From Aplectana chamaeleonis (Eukaryota; Nematoda; Chromadorea; Rhabditida; Cosmocercidae): DNA of 64,000 bases. Where the stretch lies: NCBI GenBank assembly GCA_029168955.1, contig JAPDOI010000195.1, forward strand, positions 1,054,001 through 1,118,000, read 5' to 3'. The notes beneath the pieces were generated by a model, which made no database searches, was not told the origin of the DNA, and saw only the letters and a list, made by a program, of their open reading frames with translations. Below, one piece after another: positions 14,920 to 26,160 of the stretch (position 1 is its first letter; each line of letters begins with the position of its first letter). The translations under genes were made by a program, and so were the position numbers.

Positions 14920-15780
14920 TGATTAAAATTCTAGTTTTAATCGTAATCCGCGGCTTCGTCCGCACCATAATTTCGATTGTCCACCAATATTGATGAATCT
15001 GGCGGAGCTAAAACTATAAAACTACCCAGGCCGCAAAACTGCAGTGTGCGCTTGCATATTTGCCCTTTCCTCATGACCACCGGGCCCGAGCACTAATTTT
15101 GGAACTCAGCGTTGTGCATTCATGTTGACTGAAAAGTTTGAGGGCTGGATGGGGTACGTATGCTTGAAAAAAAAAACTGCTGTTCGGAATATTTTAGAGC
15201 AGAATTTGCATTTCTGAGATTGGACGAATTGAATCCTCCAGAATGATCCATCTCGTGTCTTCTGTCATTACTCAGTAATAAGTAATCAGTCACCGTGATG
15301 TTCTTGCGAGATGACGCTGTGGTGAGACCTTTTTCATACAGAAAGCTTCATAATTCGGTGTAGGCTATGTGTTCCCGCAGAGGAAAGGGACGAAAACTGC
15401 AGTTGTGATGGATGAAAATGAGTGTGGGCTCGAAATATGTGCTGAAGTGATCTTCACATCTGTACACAGACAGTCACTTCCATACTTTGTTTATCTAATA
15501 ATTGAGTGAAGAAATTTTTCGCATTGTTATCAGAGTGTATATGAAGTGTCTTGGCGTTAAAGCCTTATCATAGTGGAGTCATAGTCTAAGTGTAGTTGAA
15601 TAACGGGAATTGCACTCGTACCCTGAGCAACTCAGGTGTTGAATGGATTTATAGAAGTTGGAAGAACGATGAGGAAATAAGATGGACTTGCTATTGTATC
15701 CTCTGTTTCCGAGTGATATTTATTCCCGTCCATCGCGTGTGTCTCCTTCTTGCCATACCTTCTCGCTGTCTCTACCCTCG
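14920..15780. other. Intergenic DNA
   Basis: A plus frame at 15596-15967 (123 codons) runs across the border of the hAT-like element at 15789, so it is unlikely to be a gene. Nothing else recognised. Confidence 0.45.
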
Positions 15781-15788
15781 CTCCGCAC

Positions 15789-17371
15789 CAGGGATGAGCG
15801 GAGTTCCGCGTTTAGGGCCTTTCAGAGTGGCGTCGCTGCGAAATTCGCGGCATCGCTCCTCAGAGCGAGTGAAAAAAGGCGTGGCCTATCGATTGCCGCC
15901 GCGTCATATTTCTTTCTCAGCGTCTCTTATTTCTTCGCTGCCCTTTAAGTTTGATCAGAGCGCATAAAGATATTGGCGTGCCATCCCTCGCGTGTTCTGC
16001 AGTCTCAGACATTCTGGAATCGATCAACAAAAACGAGTTATAGGTTTCGAACAATATACCAGGAGACACTACCACCAGTAGAATCACCTTCAACTGAAAA
16101 GATTTGCATAATAGTAATGGTGTCCACAACAAAAAAATATTAAACGCCATGACGAAATGAATCCTGGATGACCATTTAAATACCATGACAAAGTAAATTC
16201 TGGATGACAAATCAAGTGACATGAGGAGATAAATCCTGGATGAACAATTAAAGGCATCGTTCGCGCTAGAAATCAATTTTCATTTTTCAGGCTCAATTTT
16301 ATGATTGAGCCCGGTAGACCACACTGGTAAACTTTGGCGCGTCAAAAACGTTGGGCAATGAGGTTGGAAGGCGTCAAAGATGAAGATCCGCCACCAATTC
16401 TCACCAGTCATCTAGCACTTTTTTTTAGAATTTTGGTGCGACCGTAAGAAAACATGAAAAATAGTTACGGCACGAACTCCACATACAGAAGAACTCCGGG
16501 AATGACAGTGACGAGGCCTCCAGAAGCAGAAAAAGCTCAAAAAGGGTTTTGGCGCGAAATTTAAATTCGTATTAACAATGTGTTCCGATTGACTTTTCTT
16601 TACAAATGAAGGTTTTTCATGGACCCCTTCGACGTTTTCGTTCACTAGAGAGGCCAAGCTACACAAAAACCTGAAAAAATAATATACGGTTTTCTGCGCG
16701 TACGATGCCTTTAAATACCATGACGAAATTTATCCTGGATGGCAAACATCTAGTGAAATAGGCAAAAAATGGTTCCACAGAGAGTTAATGGGCAGATAGT
16801 AACGAAGGAACACTAACTAATACGAGATAGTTACGAAGGAACACTGACCAATATGAAGAAACTACAGCGACAAATAGCGACAGCGACAAAAATGGTAAAG
16901 AGACCATTTGCCTCGCAAAACGTCGCAACACGTCGCAGAACATCGCTCCCAGCTCGCGCCGTCGCTCCCACTCTGAAAGCGCGACGTTCGATCCCGTCGC
17001 GCGGCACGGTTTGCGCTGCGTAGCACCCCACATCTCTCTCCACGTCGCCGCGACAGCGAATTTTTCTGCGACGCCACTCTGAAAGGCCCTTTTCGCTTTC
17101 CGAAACCGCGGTTTCGCGAATTTTCGGCATTCCGCGTACCGCTTTCCGAAAATCGCAAAAAACGCCGCGGAATGCGAAAATATCGGGTCATCTGAGAGGA
17201 AGAAAATATTAGATAATTTCTGAATTTTTCTGTGTTTCGCTTTCCGAAAACCGTATTTCCGCGCAATTTTAGGCGTATCGCACCCGATTCCCGAAACCCG
17301 ATAAAAAATTTTAGTTCCGAAACCCGAAAACCGATTCCCGAAATTTCATATTTTTGTTCCGCTCATCCCTG
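15789..17371. mobile_element. Non-autonomous hAT-like element 1
   Basis: The element starts CAGGGATGAGCGGA and ends with its complement TCCGCTCATCCCTG. It is bordered by a perfect 8-bp duplication, CTCCGCAC, at 15781-15788 and 17372-17379. Eight-base target duplications with CAGGG-type termini are characteristic of the hAT superfamily. A second inverted pair lies inside (15812-15848 against 17056-17095) and the right end carries repeated TTCCGAAA motifs, as hAT subterminal regions often do. No transposase frame is visible. Confidence 0.88.
16140..16260. repeat. Short tandem repeat, ~36-bp unit
   Basis: Three imperfect units share ATCCTGGATGA followed by a CATGAC-like block; a single related unit sits at about 16715-16750. 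Lies inside hAT-like element 1. Confidence 0.55.
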
Positions 17372-17479
17372 CTCCGCACAAGCGCGCGAGGGAACAGAGT
17401 AAACTTGACGCGAAACCACAGGATACGTTCCTTGTTTCCTCACTAGAGATTTCTAGAAGACCCACAAACTATCCGGTTG

Positions 17480-17487
17480 CTGCTGAT
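17480..17487. repeat. 8-bp target duplication, left (hAT-like copy 2A)
   Basis: CTGCTGAT, repeated exactly at 21501-21508 on the far side of the element. Confidence 0.9.
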
Positions 17488-17515
17488 TAGAGTGAGGACT
17501 TTTTGAAAAGAGACC

Positions 17516-17740
17516 GAACGAACGAATTTCGAATAAATTCGTTCATTTTTTATTTCGAACGAAGGAATTTCGAATAAATTCGTTCATTTTTTATTTCGAA
17601 CGAACGAATTTCGAATAAATTCGTTCATTTTTCATTCCGAACGAACGAATTTCGGCTAAATTCGTTCATTTTTCATTCCGAACGAACGAATTTCGAATAA
17701 ATTCGTTTATTTTTTATTTCGAACGAACATTCGAATATTC
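17516..17740. repeat. 41-bp subterminal tandem repeat of element 2A
   Basis: About five units, each with GAACGAACGAATTTCG and its inverted partner CGTTCATTTTTTATTTC. This is the same repeat, inverted, as 32795-33755, where there are about 23 units. Confidence 0.9.
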
Positions 17741-17957
17741 GAATGACGAATAATTTAAGCATCCATAGCAATATCGCGCAACTACGAAGTGAGCGGCAAT
17801 AACAAGTTGAATTCTTCTTCTAAAGCTTTATTTCCACCTACAATTGAAATTAATAAGGCACGACTCATCTCTAAACCTGTACGGGCTACAACGCAAAGAA
17901 TGCTGCAAAATCAACTTTTTCGCTCTAACTTAGCCTAAGGAGCTTATTCGAGGTGCC

Positions 17958-18146
17958 TAACTAACTTTGCTTGCCCCATAAGCCAGCCAGATCGGTGGAG
18001 CCGAGCTCCATAGTTATCTCCATAGGGTGCTCTCGCCTCTATGGTTTGAATGAGAGGCGCAGAGTTCTGCTGGAGCCAACAACGGGGCTCGGCTCCACCG
18101 ACCTGGCTGGCTTATGGAGCGAGCAAAGTTAGGAACCCGATACATC
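17958..18146. repeat. Foldback element inside hAT-like 2A
   Basis: Arms of about 50 bp (TTGCCCCATAAGCCAGCCAG against CTGGCTGGCTTATGGAGCGA) surround a loop of about 75 bp. The same element sits at the matching place in copy 2B (30640-30815), so it was present before the family spread. Confidence 0.85.
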
Positions 18147-18165
18147 ATTCGACGCAGAATTTTAC

Positions 18166-20223
18166 ATTCCGAACGAACGAAATTTTACATTCCGAACGGC
18201 TACATTGGAAAGACTGATATAGTGACCGCTCTACACAAATACGCGTATATTCAAAAATGGAAGGAGCAAATTGGCTTGACCGTACCTACCCTACACGAAC
18301 ATCTAGCAAGATCAATGCCCTTTCCAAGAAAGTTTGTGAGGGCTCTTAGGAATACCCCAACTTGGTCTACAAGATTGGCTACATTGGAATGTGAATTACT
18401 CCGTATTGTTGAAAATCATGGTAGAAGGAAAGCCGCAGATAATATGACGACTGTTGAGCGAGCTGGGCTGATGAAAGCCCTCGAACTTCGATCTACTTTG
18501 CGCTTCTCAGTAGGCGACAAATGTGGAGGTTTTGTGGTTATGACAAAAGAGAGGATTGTCGAATTGTGCCTGTCAACACTTTCTGATCAAAATACGTATG
18601 GTATTTCGTCCATGGAGGAGTACAGCAGCAATAGCAGGTTCTTGCAAAACATCATCAAGACCACTTTAGACAAGAAAGTTGATGCGAAGATCATAAGACG
18701 ACTCCTTCCCACTCATGCTGTAATTCCAACATATTACCAGCTAGTGAAAACGCACAAACTCCCCCTTTTCGATGGAGATGATGTTCTGAGTAGTGATCGA
18801 ATCAAAACGCCCCATAGTATCGTCCTGCGGAGGCCCCACCGATGGTATCGGCTGGTTTCTAAATCGAGTTCTATCACCTCTCTTGAAATTCGTGCCTTCA
18901 CACTTAGTAAACAGTGATCAGTTTCTGCAAGGCCTGAAGGATTGTGAATTCCCACCAAACGAGGTGCATTGCCAGAGTTTTGACGTGGCAGCACTGTATA
19001 CCAAAGTGGACACAAATGCAGCTGTCGGAGCCTGTCTGACTTCACTGCGAGAGCACGAGGAAGAGATCCAGCTTTATAACCTGCAATACGACGACGTCAA
19101 AAAGTTACTTCAAGCAGTAGTTGGGTTTAATTTCTTCCGATTTCGTGATATCGTCTATAGCCAGAAGCGAGGCTTAGCCATGGGAAATAGATTGACACCA
19201 CTCCTGGCAATACTCTTCATGGATAGCCTAGAAAGACACTCATTGAGCACTGCGGGTATACTGTACTATGGTGGCTATATTGATGACATTTTCATAGTCG
19301 CAGAATCCAGAAGAATTCTAAGTTAGGTCTTCAGTGGCCTGAACTCACAAAATGCGGCCATCAATCTGACCGTCGAGGAACCGGAAGCGGACCAGCACCT
19401 TCCGTTATTGAATACCCGGATCAGAATCGAGTCTGGTGAAGTCCGAGCGATGTGGTACAAAAAGCCCGCGTCGAAGAATATTCTCTTGCATGCACGCAGC
19501 TGCCATCCAATGTACATGAAAAGGAGTGTTGTTTGCAACTTGCTGAAGTCGGCTAGGAAAGTTACATCTGGTAGAGAAGAGAATGTGGAAGGACAATTAA
19601 GACAGGTGCTACAACAAAATGGTTACATCGAAGGCAATTTCAACACTTGGCGTCCGTACCATGCCTTATCCGACACACCTCTCGCACTCCCTTTTGTTAG
19701 CGAAGAGTTTGCAAAGGATGTAGACAAAGCCGTTCGCAGAGCTGCCCTTCCCCTTCGCCTCGTATTCCGCCCTCCAGCAACACTCCGTGAAATTCTTACT
19801 TCGTCAAGACCTTACGAAGATCGTTGTGGAAGATCAGGTTGTGCATACTGCACACCTGATGCACAAATGTGTCAAGTCCCAAACACCGTTTATAAGGTCA
19901 CATGCCAAGTTTGCGGGGAATTTTATATAGGAGAGACGGGGAGGCCTCTACACAAGCGATTGGATGAGCACATGCGGGCCCTCAGATCGCCGGTCTCTTA
20001 CCCCAACAGTGCATTCTCGAGACACAGGACGCTGAGACATGGGAACGAAGCCGCACCCGAAATGAGTGTAAGTGTAATTTGGAAGAATATTTCAGATACG
20101 GCAGAAAGAAAGATAAGAGAAGCGCTGGAGATAAAAATGAGTGCACCGCCCATGAATATTTGGGAAGAAATGAAAGATGCGATGAGGATGCTGACTCTCC
20201 GGCACGATGACAGTGGTCACTGA
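18166..20223 (+). pseudogene. Penelope-like RT / GIY-YIG polyprotein, degraded
   Basis: Family role: reverse transcription and target cleavage in one protein. The frame opens in the preceding foldback (ATG at 18114), so the native start is lost. An N-terminal RT block contains KCGGFVVM (about 18522). RT motif A is SFDVAALYT (Asp codon 18982), motif B is GLAMGNRLTP (about 19173), and the catalytic box is YIDD (19276-19287). A Cys-rich linker (CGRSGCAYC, about 19834) precedes the endonuclease: VCGEFYIGETG (about 19909-19941) and the RLDEH helix (about 19957-19971), the GIY-YIG signature. Two lesions are visible: a frameshift at about 18790-18830, just before RPIVSSCGG, and a TAG at 19324-19326. 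The C terminus ends at TGA 20221. RT and endonuclease residues are otherwise kept, so inactivation looks fairly recent. Confidence 0.93.
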
Positions 20224-20389
20224 GAACGAACGGCGCTCGTCTCTTTCGCTTCCACAGCACTGCGCAAAGCCGGCCGATAGCTGAGACGGTTCATCCCTCC
20301 CACCCCAACACCGTCCCGCTGCCGCAGCTGCTAGGTTAGCATCGTTGGAATGTTGTATGTGTTTGTTTGTGTGAAATTCTATGTAATCA

Positions 20390-20440
20390 CAATTACAGTC
20401 GCCCGAAGAAGGGTCTATGACCCGAAACGTCGCGAATAAA
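20390..20440 (+). ncRNA. Hammerhead-ribozyme-like motif in the Penelope 3' UTR
   Basis: CCGAAGA, a 5-bp stem (GGGTC/GACCC) with TAT loop, then GAAACGTC and GCGA, which can pair with the preceding TCGC as stem I. This is the order of a type I hammerhead with an extremely short stem III. It deviates from the active consensus (C for U at position 4, an extra A before stem II). Penelope-like elements are known to carry hammerheads; activity here is doubtful. Confidence 0.5.
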
Positions 20441-20795
20441 ACGGTTGGTCGAACATCTACAACCGCATAACGAGCTTTCACTACCCGCTTCAATAACATT
20501 GCAAAATGAAGCTCAGAAATCAAGCAATATTAAATGCAGAATTTTACGTAGATTTCAAAAACAACCTACACCAGGTTAAAGAGTTATAGGCGAAAAACCG
20601 GTGTTTCGTAAAATGAATAAGGCTGAAGAATCGAGAAAGTATTTTTCCAAACTGGAAGCACAAGTTGACGCAGAATTCTATCTCCAAGCACAGAAAAAGT
20701 TGTGGACGAAAAACCGGCAGTGACACCCACCCAATCTTGAAAATGACTTGCATGAGATGGGGTAACTTTCATTCTTCTTCGGGGCGTTTCACCGG

Positions 20796-21056
20796 TTGTC
20801 ACCGGTTTTCCCGATGATGGAGGTTCCCCCTTCACCTGCCCAGAGGTGGAGGTTGGTGGAGTACATAGTTCCACCCAACAAAGCTATGGTTGGTGTTATC
20901 ATTGCGCAGCGGCATGAAAAAATGTGCGTGGCCAAGTGCGATTGCCATGTGGCTCCCCCTGTTAGAACCGCCCTAGTAGCCTCATCAGACGGTGTGGGGA
21001 AAAATTTAGCTCTTGCGTTCGGAAAACTGGAACAATGGAGTAGTGAAGAAAATTAA
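20796..21056 (+). CDS. Unrecognised short frame conserved between hAT-like copies
   Basis: The last 76 or so codons (from about 20850) align without gaps to the minus-strand frame at 29839-30081 in copy 2B. Most differences between the two would change the amino acid, and the frame has no motif I know (ends LALAFGKLEQWSSEEN). Probably a neutral relic, or a scrap of a transposon protein. Confidence 0.2.
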   Translation: MSPVFPMMEVPPSPAQRWRLVEYIVPPNKAMVGVIIAQRHEKMCVAKCDCHVAPPVRTALVASSDGVGKNLALAFGKLEQWSSEEN

Positions 21057-21134
21057 TTCAGTCTTGAAAGGTATGTCGATTCCTTCATACATTAGAGCTG
21101 ATTTTTATATTTTTTGTTAAATCAGCTCGGGTAT

Positions 21135-21475
21135 TTAAATTCGAATAACGTTCGAATATTCACCCCTGCGAATAATGGAATTTGAATAATGTTCGATTAT
21201 TCACCTTTTGCGAACAGTCGAATTCGAATAATATTCGAATATTCACCTTTTCCGAATAGTCGAATTCGAATAATATTCGAATATTCACCTTTTCCGAATA
21301 GTCGAATTCGAATAATGTTCGAAATTCACCTTTTGCGAATAGTCGAATTTGAATAATGTTCGAATTTTCACCTTTAGCGAATAGTTGAATTCGAATAATG
21401 TTCGAATATTCACACTTTTCGAATATTCGAATGTTCGAATAAAAATTCGTTCGAAAAATTCGAATATTTATTCGA
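21135..21475. repeat. 42-bp subterminal tandem repeat of element 2A, right end
   Basis: About seven units built from TTCGAATAATGTTCGAATAT, ACCTTTT and CGAATAGTCGAA. Inverted counterpart: 29410-29790. Confidence 0.9.
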
Positions 21476-21500
21476 ACTCGAATATTCGGTCCTCACTCTA

Positions 21501-21508
21501 CTGCTGAT
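21501..21508. repeat. 8-bp target duplication, right (hAT-like copy 2A)
   Basis: CTGCTGAT, identical to 17480-17487. Confidence 0.9.
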
Positions 21509-22010
21509 CCCTAGTGCTGTGTTTTGTTGTGAGAACGTTTCGAACCTAAAAATCAGATGTGATCTTTTAATGACGTGGAAGTATAATCAAGATAGGAGGT
21601 GTTGAATCTCAGCGTGCAAATGCCTTTCTGAAGCTGCTTATCCCAACAGATAGGAAGTTCTGACGGAGTTGCGGATCGAACTCTCGGTATAATCCTCGAT
21701 AATGTTTCTAGCAGGAAGTACTTGACGTGACGATTCCTGAGTTCTGCGTTCTTCCGGATAGGAAAAGTAGAAAGCCGTCCACGCATAACATTTTTGTTTA
21801 GTGTTCCGAATCCGGAAACAGAATATGGGTGGGGAGACGTACATTAACCCTTTGATGGTCATGTGTTCCGTCATAAAAAATTATGGTATTCCTCGGTAAC
21901 ATTTATGCAAATGTGCATGAGTGCCTTCCTCGATTGCTGGTTATTCTATATTACGCACTTCCTAAAGCTTTTCCCGATGGGTTATTCATAATTTGTTCTC
22001 CAGTTGTCTC
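21509..22010. other. Intergenic DNA
   Basis: No frame over 80 codons, no repeat recognised. Confidence 0.5.
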
Positions 22011-22632
22011 CTCAGGAATTTCTGATAAAGTTACATGCAAATTAAGGACTCTAAATATGTTGCCTGCGGCTTTCCTTCATAGTTTTAGGTTACATGTGAC
22101 CTTCAACGAAGTAAGTATGTTGCGCGGTGCGAGTTGAATTACATGTAACATAGAGTACTGAACTTAAATAAAAAATGCGACTTAAATGTGTTATTTTATC
22201 GCACATGTAACTTAACTCGGGGCGGGCTGTTTCCTAGGAAGGTATACGACGCACTCTAAAGGCAGGACAATAGCGTCGTCGATTCAATTACACAAGTCCG
22301 AGGACATTCGCCCCGCACACCGGCCGGAGGTCCCGCCCAGCCGCTGGCGGCTCCCGGCGTGCTCGGTGAGCATGCCGCGTGTCGGTGTGCTGACCTCGTC
22401 GCGTGTCGGCGCCGGCCGCGCCGCGCGTGGGTGTCAGGTAACGTGCAGCAACAGTGCAACATACGCGCATTGTTGTGTATCATTAGCGCAAGTTACATGA
22501 TGCTGTAATCAAAAATCTAGTGAAGTTACACGTAACATCGCTTCAAGTTACTTGTGAACTTGAAGTAAGTTGCGTGAAGCCATCACGCAATTTGCGTAAA
22601 GTCTCAGGTAACTTGTTCAGAAATTCCTGAGT
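22011..22632. repeat. Inverted-repeat element carrying a diverged SL1-like block
   Basis: Left end CTCAGGAATTTCTGA and right end TCAGAAATTCCTGAG are inverted repeats, followed inward by several AAGTTACATG/CATGTAACTT motifs. The middle (22235-22440) is homologous to 34003-34170, including a 17-of-22 match to the SL1 leader at 22281-22302. GC-rich core (22310-22440). No target duplication found. Confidence 0.65.
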
Positions 22633-22671
22633 TCTTCAGTTATCTCTTCGGACTAATCTACTCTGCTAACG

Positions 22672-22976
22672 TCGGCATGGATCATGAGGAGACTTCGCGT
22701 TCACTGTTGAAAGTTGCCGCAAACTCGGGGCCATGTGCTATAACATAAACTCTGGTACCGCCGTAGTGACCTGTTGATTTCGATTATCACAGCGCGGAGC
22801 GGCGGCTTTTTCGTCGGAACCTCCTTATCACTAGTTATATTTCACCGAGGCCCACCGCTCCGCTGCTGGTATTGATCGAAATCAACAGGTCATTACGGCG
22901 GTACCAGAGTTTAGGTGCACCGAGTTGGCGCCAACCTTCAACAATGCACGCGAAGTCTCTTCCCGATTCATGCCGG
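22672..22976. repeat. Long palindromic element
   Basis: Arms (22672-22811 and 22862-22976) pair over most of their length; the best part is CTGGTACCGCCGTA against TACGGCGGTACCAG with ATTTCGAT/ATCGAAAT. The outer part (GTTGGCGCCAACC-like) is shared with 39640-39775. Confidence 0.8.
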
Positions 22977-23059
22977 TGTTACATTGCGAATCATAAAAAT
23001 TGGGCACCCCCGCCAAATCTGCCAATCTCGTGTTTTTGAGCAAGACAGATCTTTTTCAT

Positions 23060-23508
23060 CGAAAATAGCATGATCTAGATGTAAAATAACTCCCGCACAC
23101 ATCTTTTGAGCAAGATTGAGTGTTTGTGCACTTCTCTAGAATAATTTTCTGCTTTGCAATGTGTATAAAAAGGAAACCTTTGGTTTTATCGAAATTCTCG
23201 TTCAAATAAATTGTGATTACAAACCTAATGACCCATTGGTACTCTTCGCTTTTTTGCTGCATCAAATACTCGAATTGGCATACTTTTTGACCAAGTCCAT
23301 CAGCCATTTCGAATCGATCTTCCTCCACTCCTCGATTATGGCCTATTGGAGTGCGGAATTCGAGGGAAATTGCCGTTTGGCTCAGGCCTGGTGAGCCAGA
23401 ACTCCACAGAAATTTCTCCATTTGGTTGAGATGAGATCGGTTGAGATCCACTCTGATAGATTTTGCCGAACAAAAGTTCACCTCAAGGTGTCTGCAGGGG
23501 TACAATTC
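23060..23508. other. Intergenic DNA
   Basis: A minus frame of 182 codons (23056-23604) runs into the foldback that follows and has no recognisable domain. I do not call it a gene. Confidence 0.4.
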
Positions 23509-24631
23509 AAGGCGTTGCCCACAGCGAAGAACAAAGAGTGGTGATGCAACATCGATTAGGTCATTGGTATACCAAAAGTTTGCAACCGCGACAGGTTCGG
23601 TCAACTGTTACGAATCGTTTGGGGACCAGGCTTGCACAATAAAAATGTGCTGTGGTAAGAACACTTTGCGACGCCTGTCGCGGTCGCTGGTTCGAAGAGG
23701 AATGTTATGCCTGAAACGTGAAAACCGTGCAGCAATCGGTCGCTGACAGGGCTGTGCGTCGCTGTGCAGTGCACTGCAAAAGGTGTCAACGACAGAGATC
23801 CAGCCTTATACAGTATCCTGCCAGATGTTTCTTGGTCCTGAGCTACAGCGACGACTGGCCCTCAGCGAAGTAGCAGTGCCTCACCGACGGACATCCGCGA
23901 CAGCGACCTATTGCCGCACGCTTTTCACATTTCAGGCATGACAGCCCTCTTGGAGCCAGCTACCACGACAGATGTCGCAGTGTTCTTACGACAGCACATT
24001 TGTACTGTGTTGGCCTGGTCCCGGCGCGATTCATAACAGTTGACCGCACCTGTCGCGGTCGCAAACTTTTGATTTGGCAATGGCCTTACATGCTGTCGCG
24101 AAGAGGGGGGACCGACACTGCTTGAACACCACAAGAGGCGAGGTACACCAAACAGTGTTTTGACGTTGCGAAGGCCCAGCGTCACTGCCAGCAAGAGGCA
24201 ACTGACGCGGCGACGACAATGTTCAAAAACATTTTTGTCAACGCGTCAAGGCTGACGCTTGCCGACCACTCCCCGTCGTTACAACTCTGCAGACCCCCAG
24301 ACTTGCTCACATGAACGCTGATGAGCTAGAAATAGCTACTTGAGGCGTGTAAGAACATGGGAAATACAAGTAGGTATCTCCCTTTAGGGGTCTGTAGAGT
24401 TGCACCGACTGGCGAGTGGTAGCAGTGCATCAGCCTTGACGCGTCGACAAAAATGTTTCTGCACATTACCTTCGCCGCGTCGGTTGCCGCTCGCTGGCTG
24501 TGACGCAGGGCCGTCGCAACGTCAAAGCACTCTGTAGTGCACTCCACACCGCGTCGATCGCCCTCTTGGCCGAATGTAATCGATATTGCATCACCCAGCG
24601 CTGTTCGTCGCTGCGAACAACGCTGCGACTT
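23509..24631. repeat. 1.1-kb nested foldback element
   Basis: Three stems share one element: an outer pair (23509-23570 with 24560-24631), an inner left hairpin (23575-23745 with 23900-24065) and an inner right hairpin (24149-24296 with 24389-24535). Arms contain CGACAGG/CCTGTCG and GACGCGTC motifs. Reading frames inside (62-102 codons) follow from the symmetry. Folded single strands would form a cloverleaf. Confidence 0.75.
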
Positions 24632-24639
24632 CAACTTAG

Positions 24640-25628
24640 CAAACCCCCTTACCTCCTCTGGTACTCGCTAGAGTTCATCCGATAGATGCGGAACGCAAGC
24701 TGTAGACATTGGTTTGTGGATTGGCATGAAAACATTTTTTCTCGCTGACAGCATAGATCCCTTCGTCGAGTTTCACTCCAGATTTTTCTTGAACGCTGAG
24801 ATACGATTTCTGGAATACTTTCGAATTCAGTGCTGCTGCACCGCCTGGTCACCGAATAATTATCCGATTGTTGCATTAGAGTCGAGAGAAAAAGTTCTTA
24901 TGAAGTATAGATGGTGCTAGGGAGATGGGAGGAGAGAATTCCTCGAAATACACAAAGCATCACTTTTTTCACTTCATTTTTCACGCTCCCGTTGAACAAC
25001 GTTAGCGCATATGTATGCAGTCTATTGAAGTAGTCGATGCAACAACTCCGGAGGCGGAACCTGAGCTAACGTTCTAATCCCTACGTAGCTAAGCCCGAGA
25101 CGTTCATTTGGAGCGGCTAAGCCCCCACTCCACTCGTCTCAGAACTAAACTTCTTCGCTGAATCATACTGAAAAATACAAGCAGCAGTAATATAGACTTC
25201 ATTCCATATAGCCTACTCCAATGGAATTATTGTGCTATGATAGATCTTTCCTTCTTTTTGTGACTTTTTTTAGTTTTCTTGTGGATATTTTATTTCACTG
25301 CTCCCACCAGTCTTGCTTCGAACGCACTTTTTCGGTCAAGGAGTCTCAAAGCCGAATGAAGTTTGACTCCTCCACTTTCCACCGTTCTCAGTTTGAGTTT
25401 ACGTTTTGATTCGCTGCGAACATATGAAGGTTGCGAATGATGTGAGAAGATGCCTGATCTCGCTTCGAGGAAACTGGTCTACCGAACCCTCACCAATCAT
25501 ATTTTGAGCTAAAAGTTCATAACCCTGTTCCTGAGAAATATCAGATGTACTGTGCTTTGAGCGACGCTTCATTCACTATTTCATTCAAGAGTCCGCTTTT
25601 ATTCCGAGCTCTGGCGAGCTCCACTTAT
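24640..25628. other. Intergenic DNA
   Basis: No frame over 75 codons, no repeat recognised. Confidence 0.5.
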
Positions 25629-26133
25629 TTAAAGGCAGCAGACACGCTCGAAAAAGTTGTTGAGATAACTACGTTTCTGAAGTCGCATGGCTCCTAGTAG
25701 ATTGCTCACGCCGTTGGAAGCGTCAAAAACGAGTCAAAACTACTAAATTTCAACAATGCAAATCGAAAAATTTCTGCAACCCCGCCCCTGAGCTTCTGCA
25801 ACCCCGCCCCAAAATACAAACTCGTCCAGATTGATAAAAACTAATACGGTCACGTTGGCTGGTTTCTGATTCTTCCAACGTGGTGAACGTTCCAGTACAG
25901 GCTGTAGGAGTATATCGGCTTCTCTATTTCAACCGTTTTGTTGCTAATATTCGCTGTTTCAACCGCGCGCCGTAAAACTCGTCCACTTTTGCCTGATAAC
26001 AAAATACCCGTTATTCCTCTATTTGCGCACAGTTTTCGTTCGTTCTTTCGTCAGTTCCCAATACAACCAGCTCCAAACCTTTGATTTATGTCATAAAATT
26101 GATACCATTTTCGAGCGTGTCTGCTGCCTTTAA
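25629..26133. mobile_element. TTAA-type MITE, third terminus variant
   Basis: Termini AGGCAGCAGACACGCTCG and CGAGCGTGTCTGCTGCCT are perfect inverted repeats flanked by TTAA (25629-25632 and 26130-26133). The body (ACAAACTCGTCCA, CGTTGGCTGGTTTCTGAT) is shared with 47440-47750. No transposase. Confidence 0.85.
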
Positions 26134-26160
26134 AGTCAGTGTTCATGATGAATCTGGAAT
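26134..26160. mobile_element. TTAA-type MITE terminus fragment abutting the previous element
   Basis: Directly after the TTAA at 26130-26133 comes AGTCAGTGTTCATGATGA, close to the standard terminus AGGCAGTGTTCACGATGA. Two elements appear to share one TTAA. The partner end was not found. Confidence 0.5.

Larger units (their letters stand above)
18166..20535 (+). mobile_element. Penelope-like retroelement, 5'-truncated
   Basis: A 2.37-kb insertion bordered by a 12-bp duplication, GCAGAATTTTAC (18154-18165 and 20536-20547). The paralogous hAT copy 2B has the uninterrupted site (complement at about 30606-30617), which defines both borders. The 5' end lacks the N-terminal part and any upstream terminal repeat. 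A 23-bp tandem duplication (AATTTTACATTCCGAAC repeated) marks the 5' junction. The 3' untranslated part carries a hammerhead-like motif near 20398-20435. Confidence 0.9.
17488..21500 (+). mobile_element. hAT-like element 2A, with a Penelope-like insertion
   Basis: Ends are TAGAGTGAGGAC and GTCCTCACTCTA, flanked by the 8-bp duplication CTGCTGAT. Order inside: 41-bp tandem repeats (17516-17740), a block shared with copy 2B (17745-17955), a foldback (17958-18146), the Penelope-like element (18166-20535), a block with sub-repeats around GTTAAAGAGTTATAGGCG, an 80-codon frame (about 20850-21056) also present in 2B, then 42-bp TTCGAA-rich repeats (21135-21475). The 80-codon frame differs from its 2B counterpart mainly at replacement positions, which argues against selection on a protein. 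No transposase seen. Confidence 0.9.

Noticed and set aside
23056..23604. 182-codon minus-strand frame as a gene
   Set aside because: It extends into a foldback arm, has no recognised domain, and is not supported by composition.
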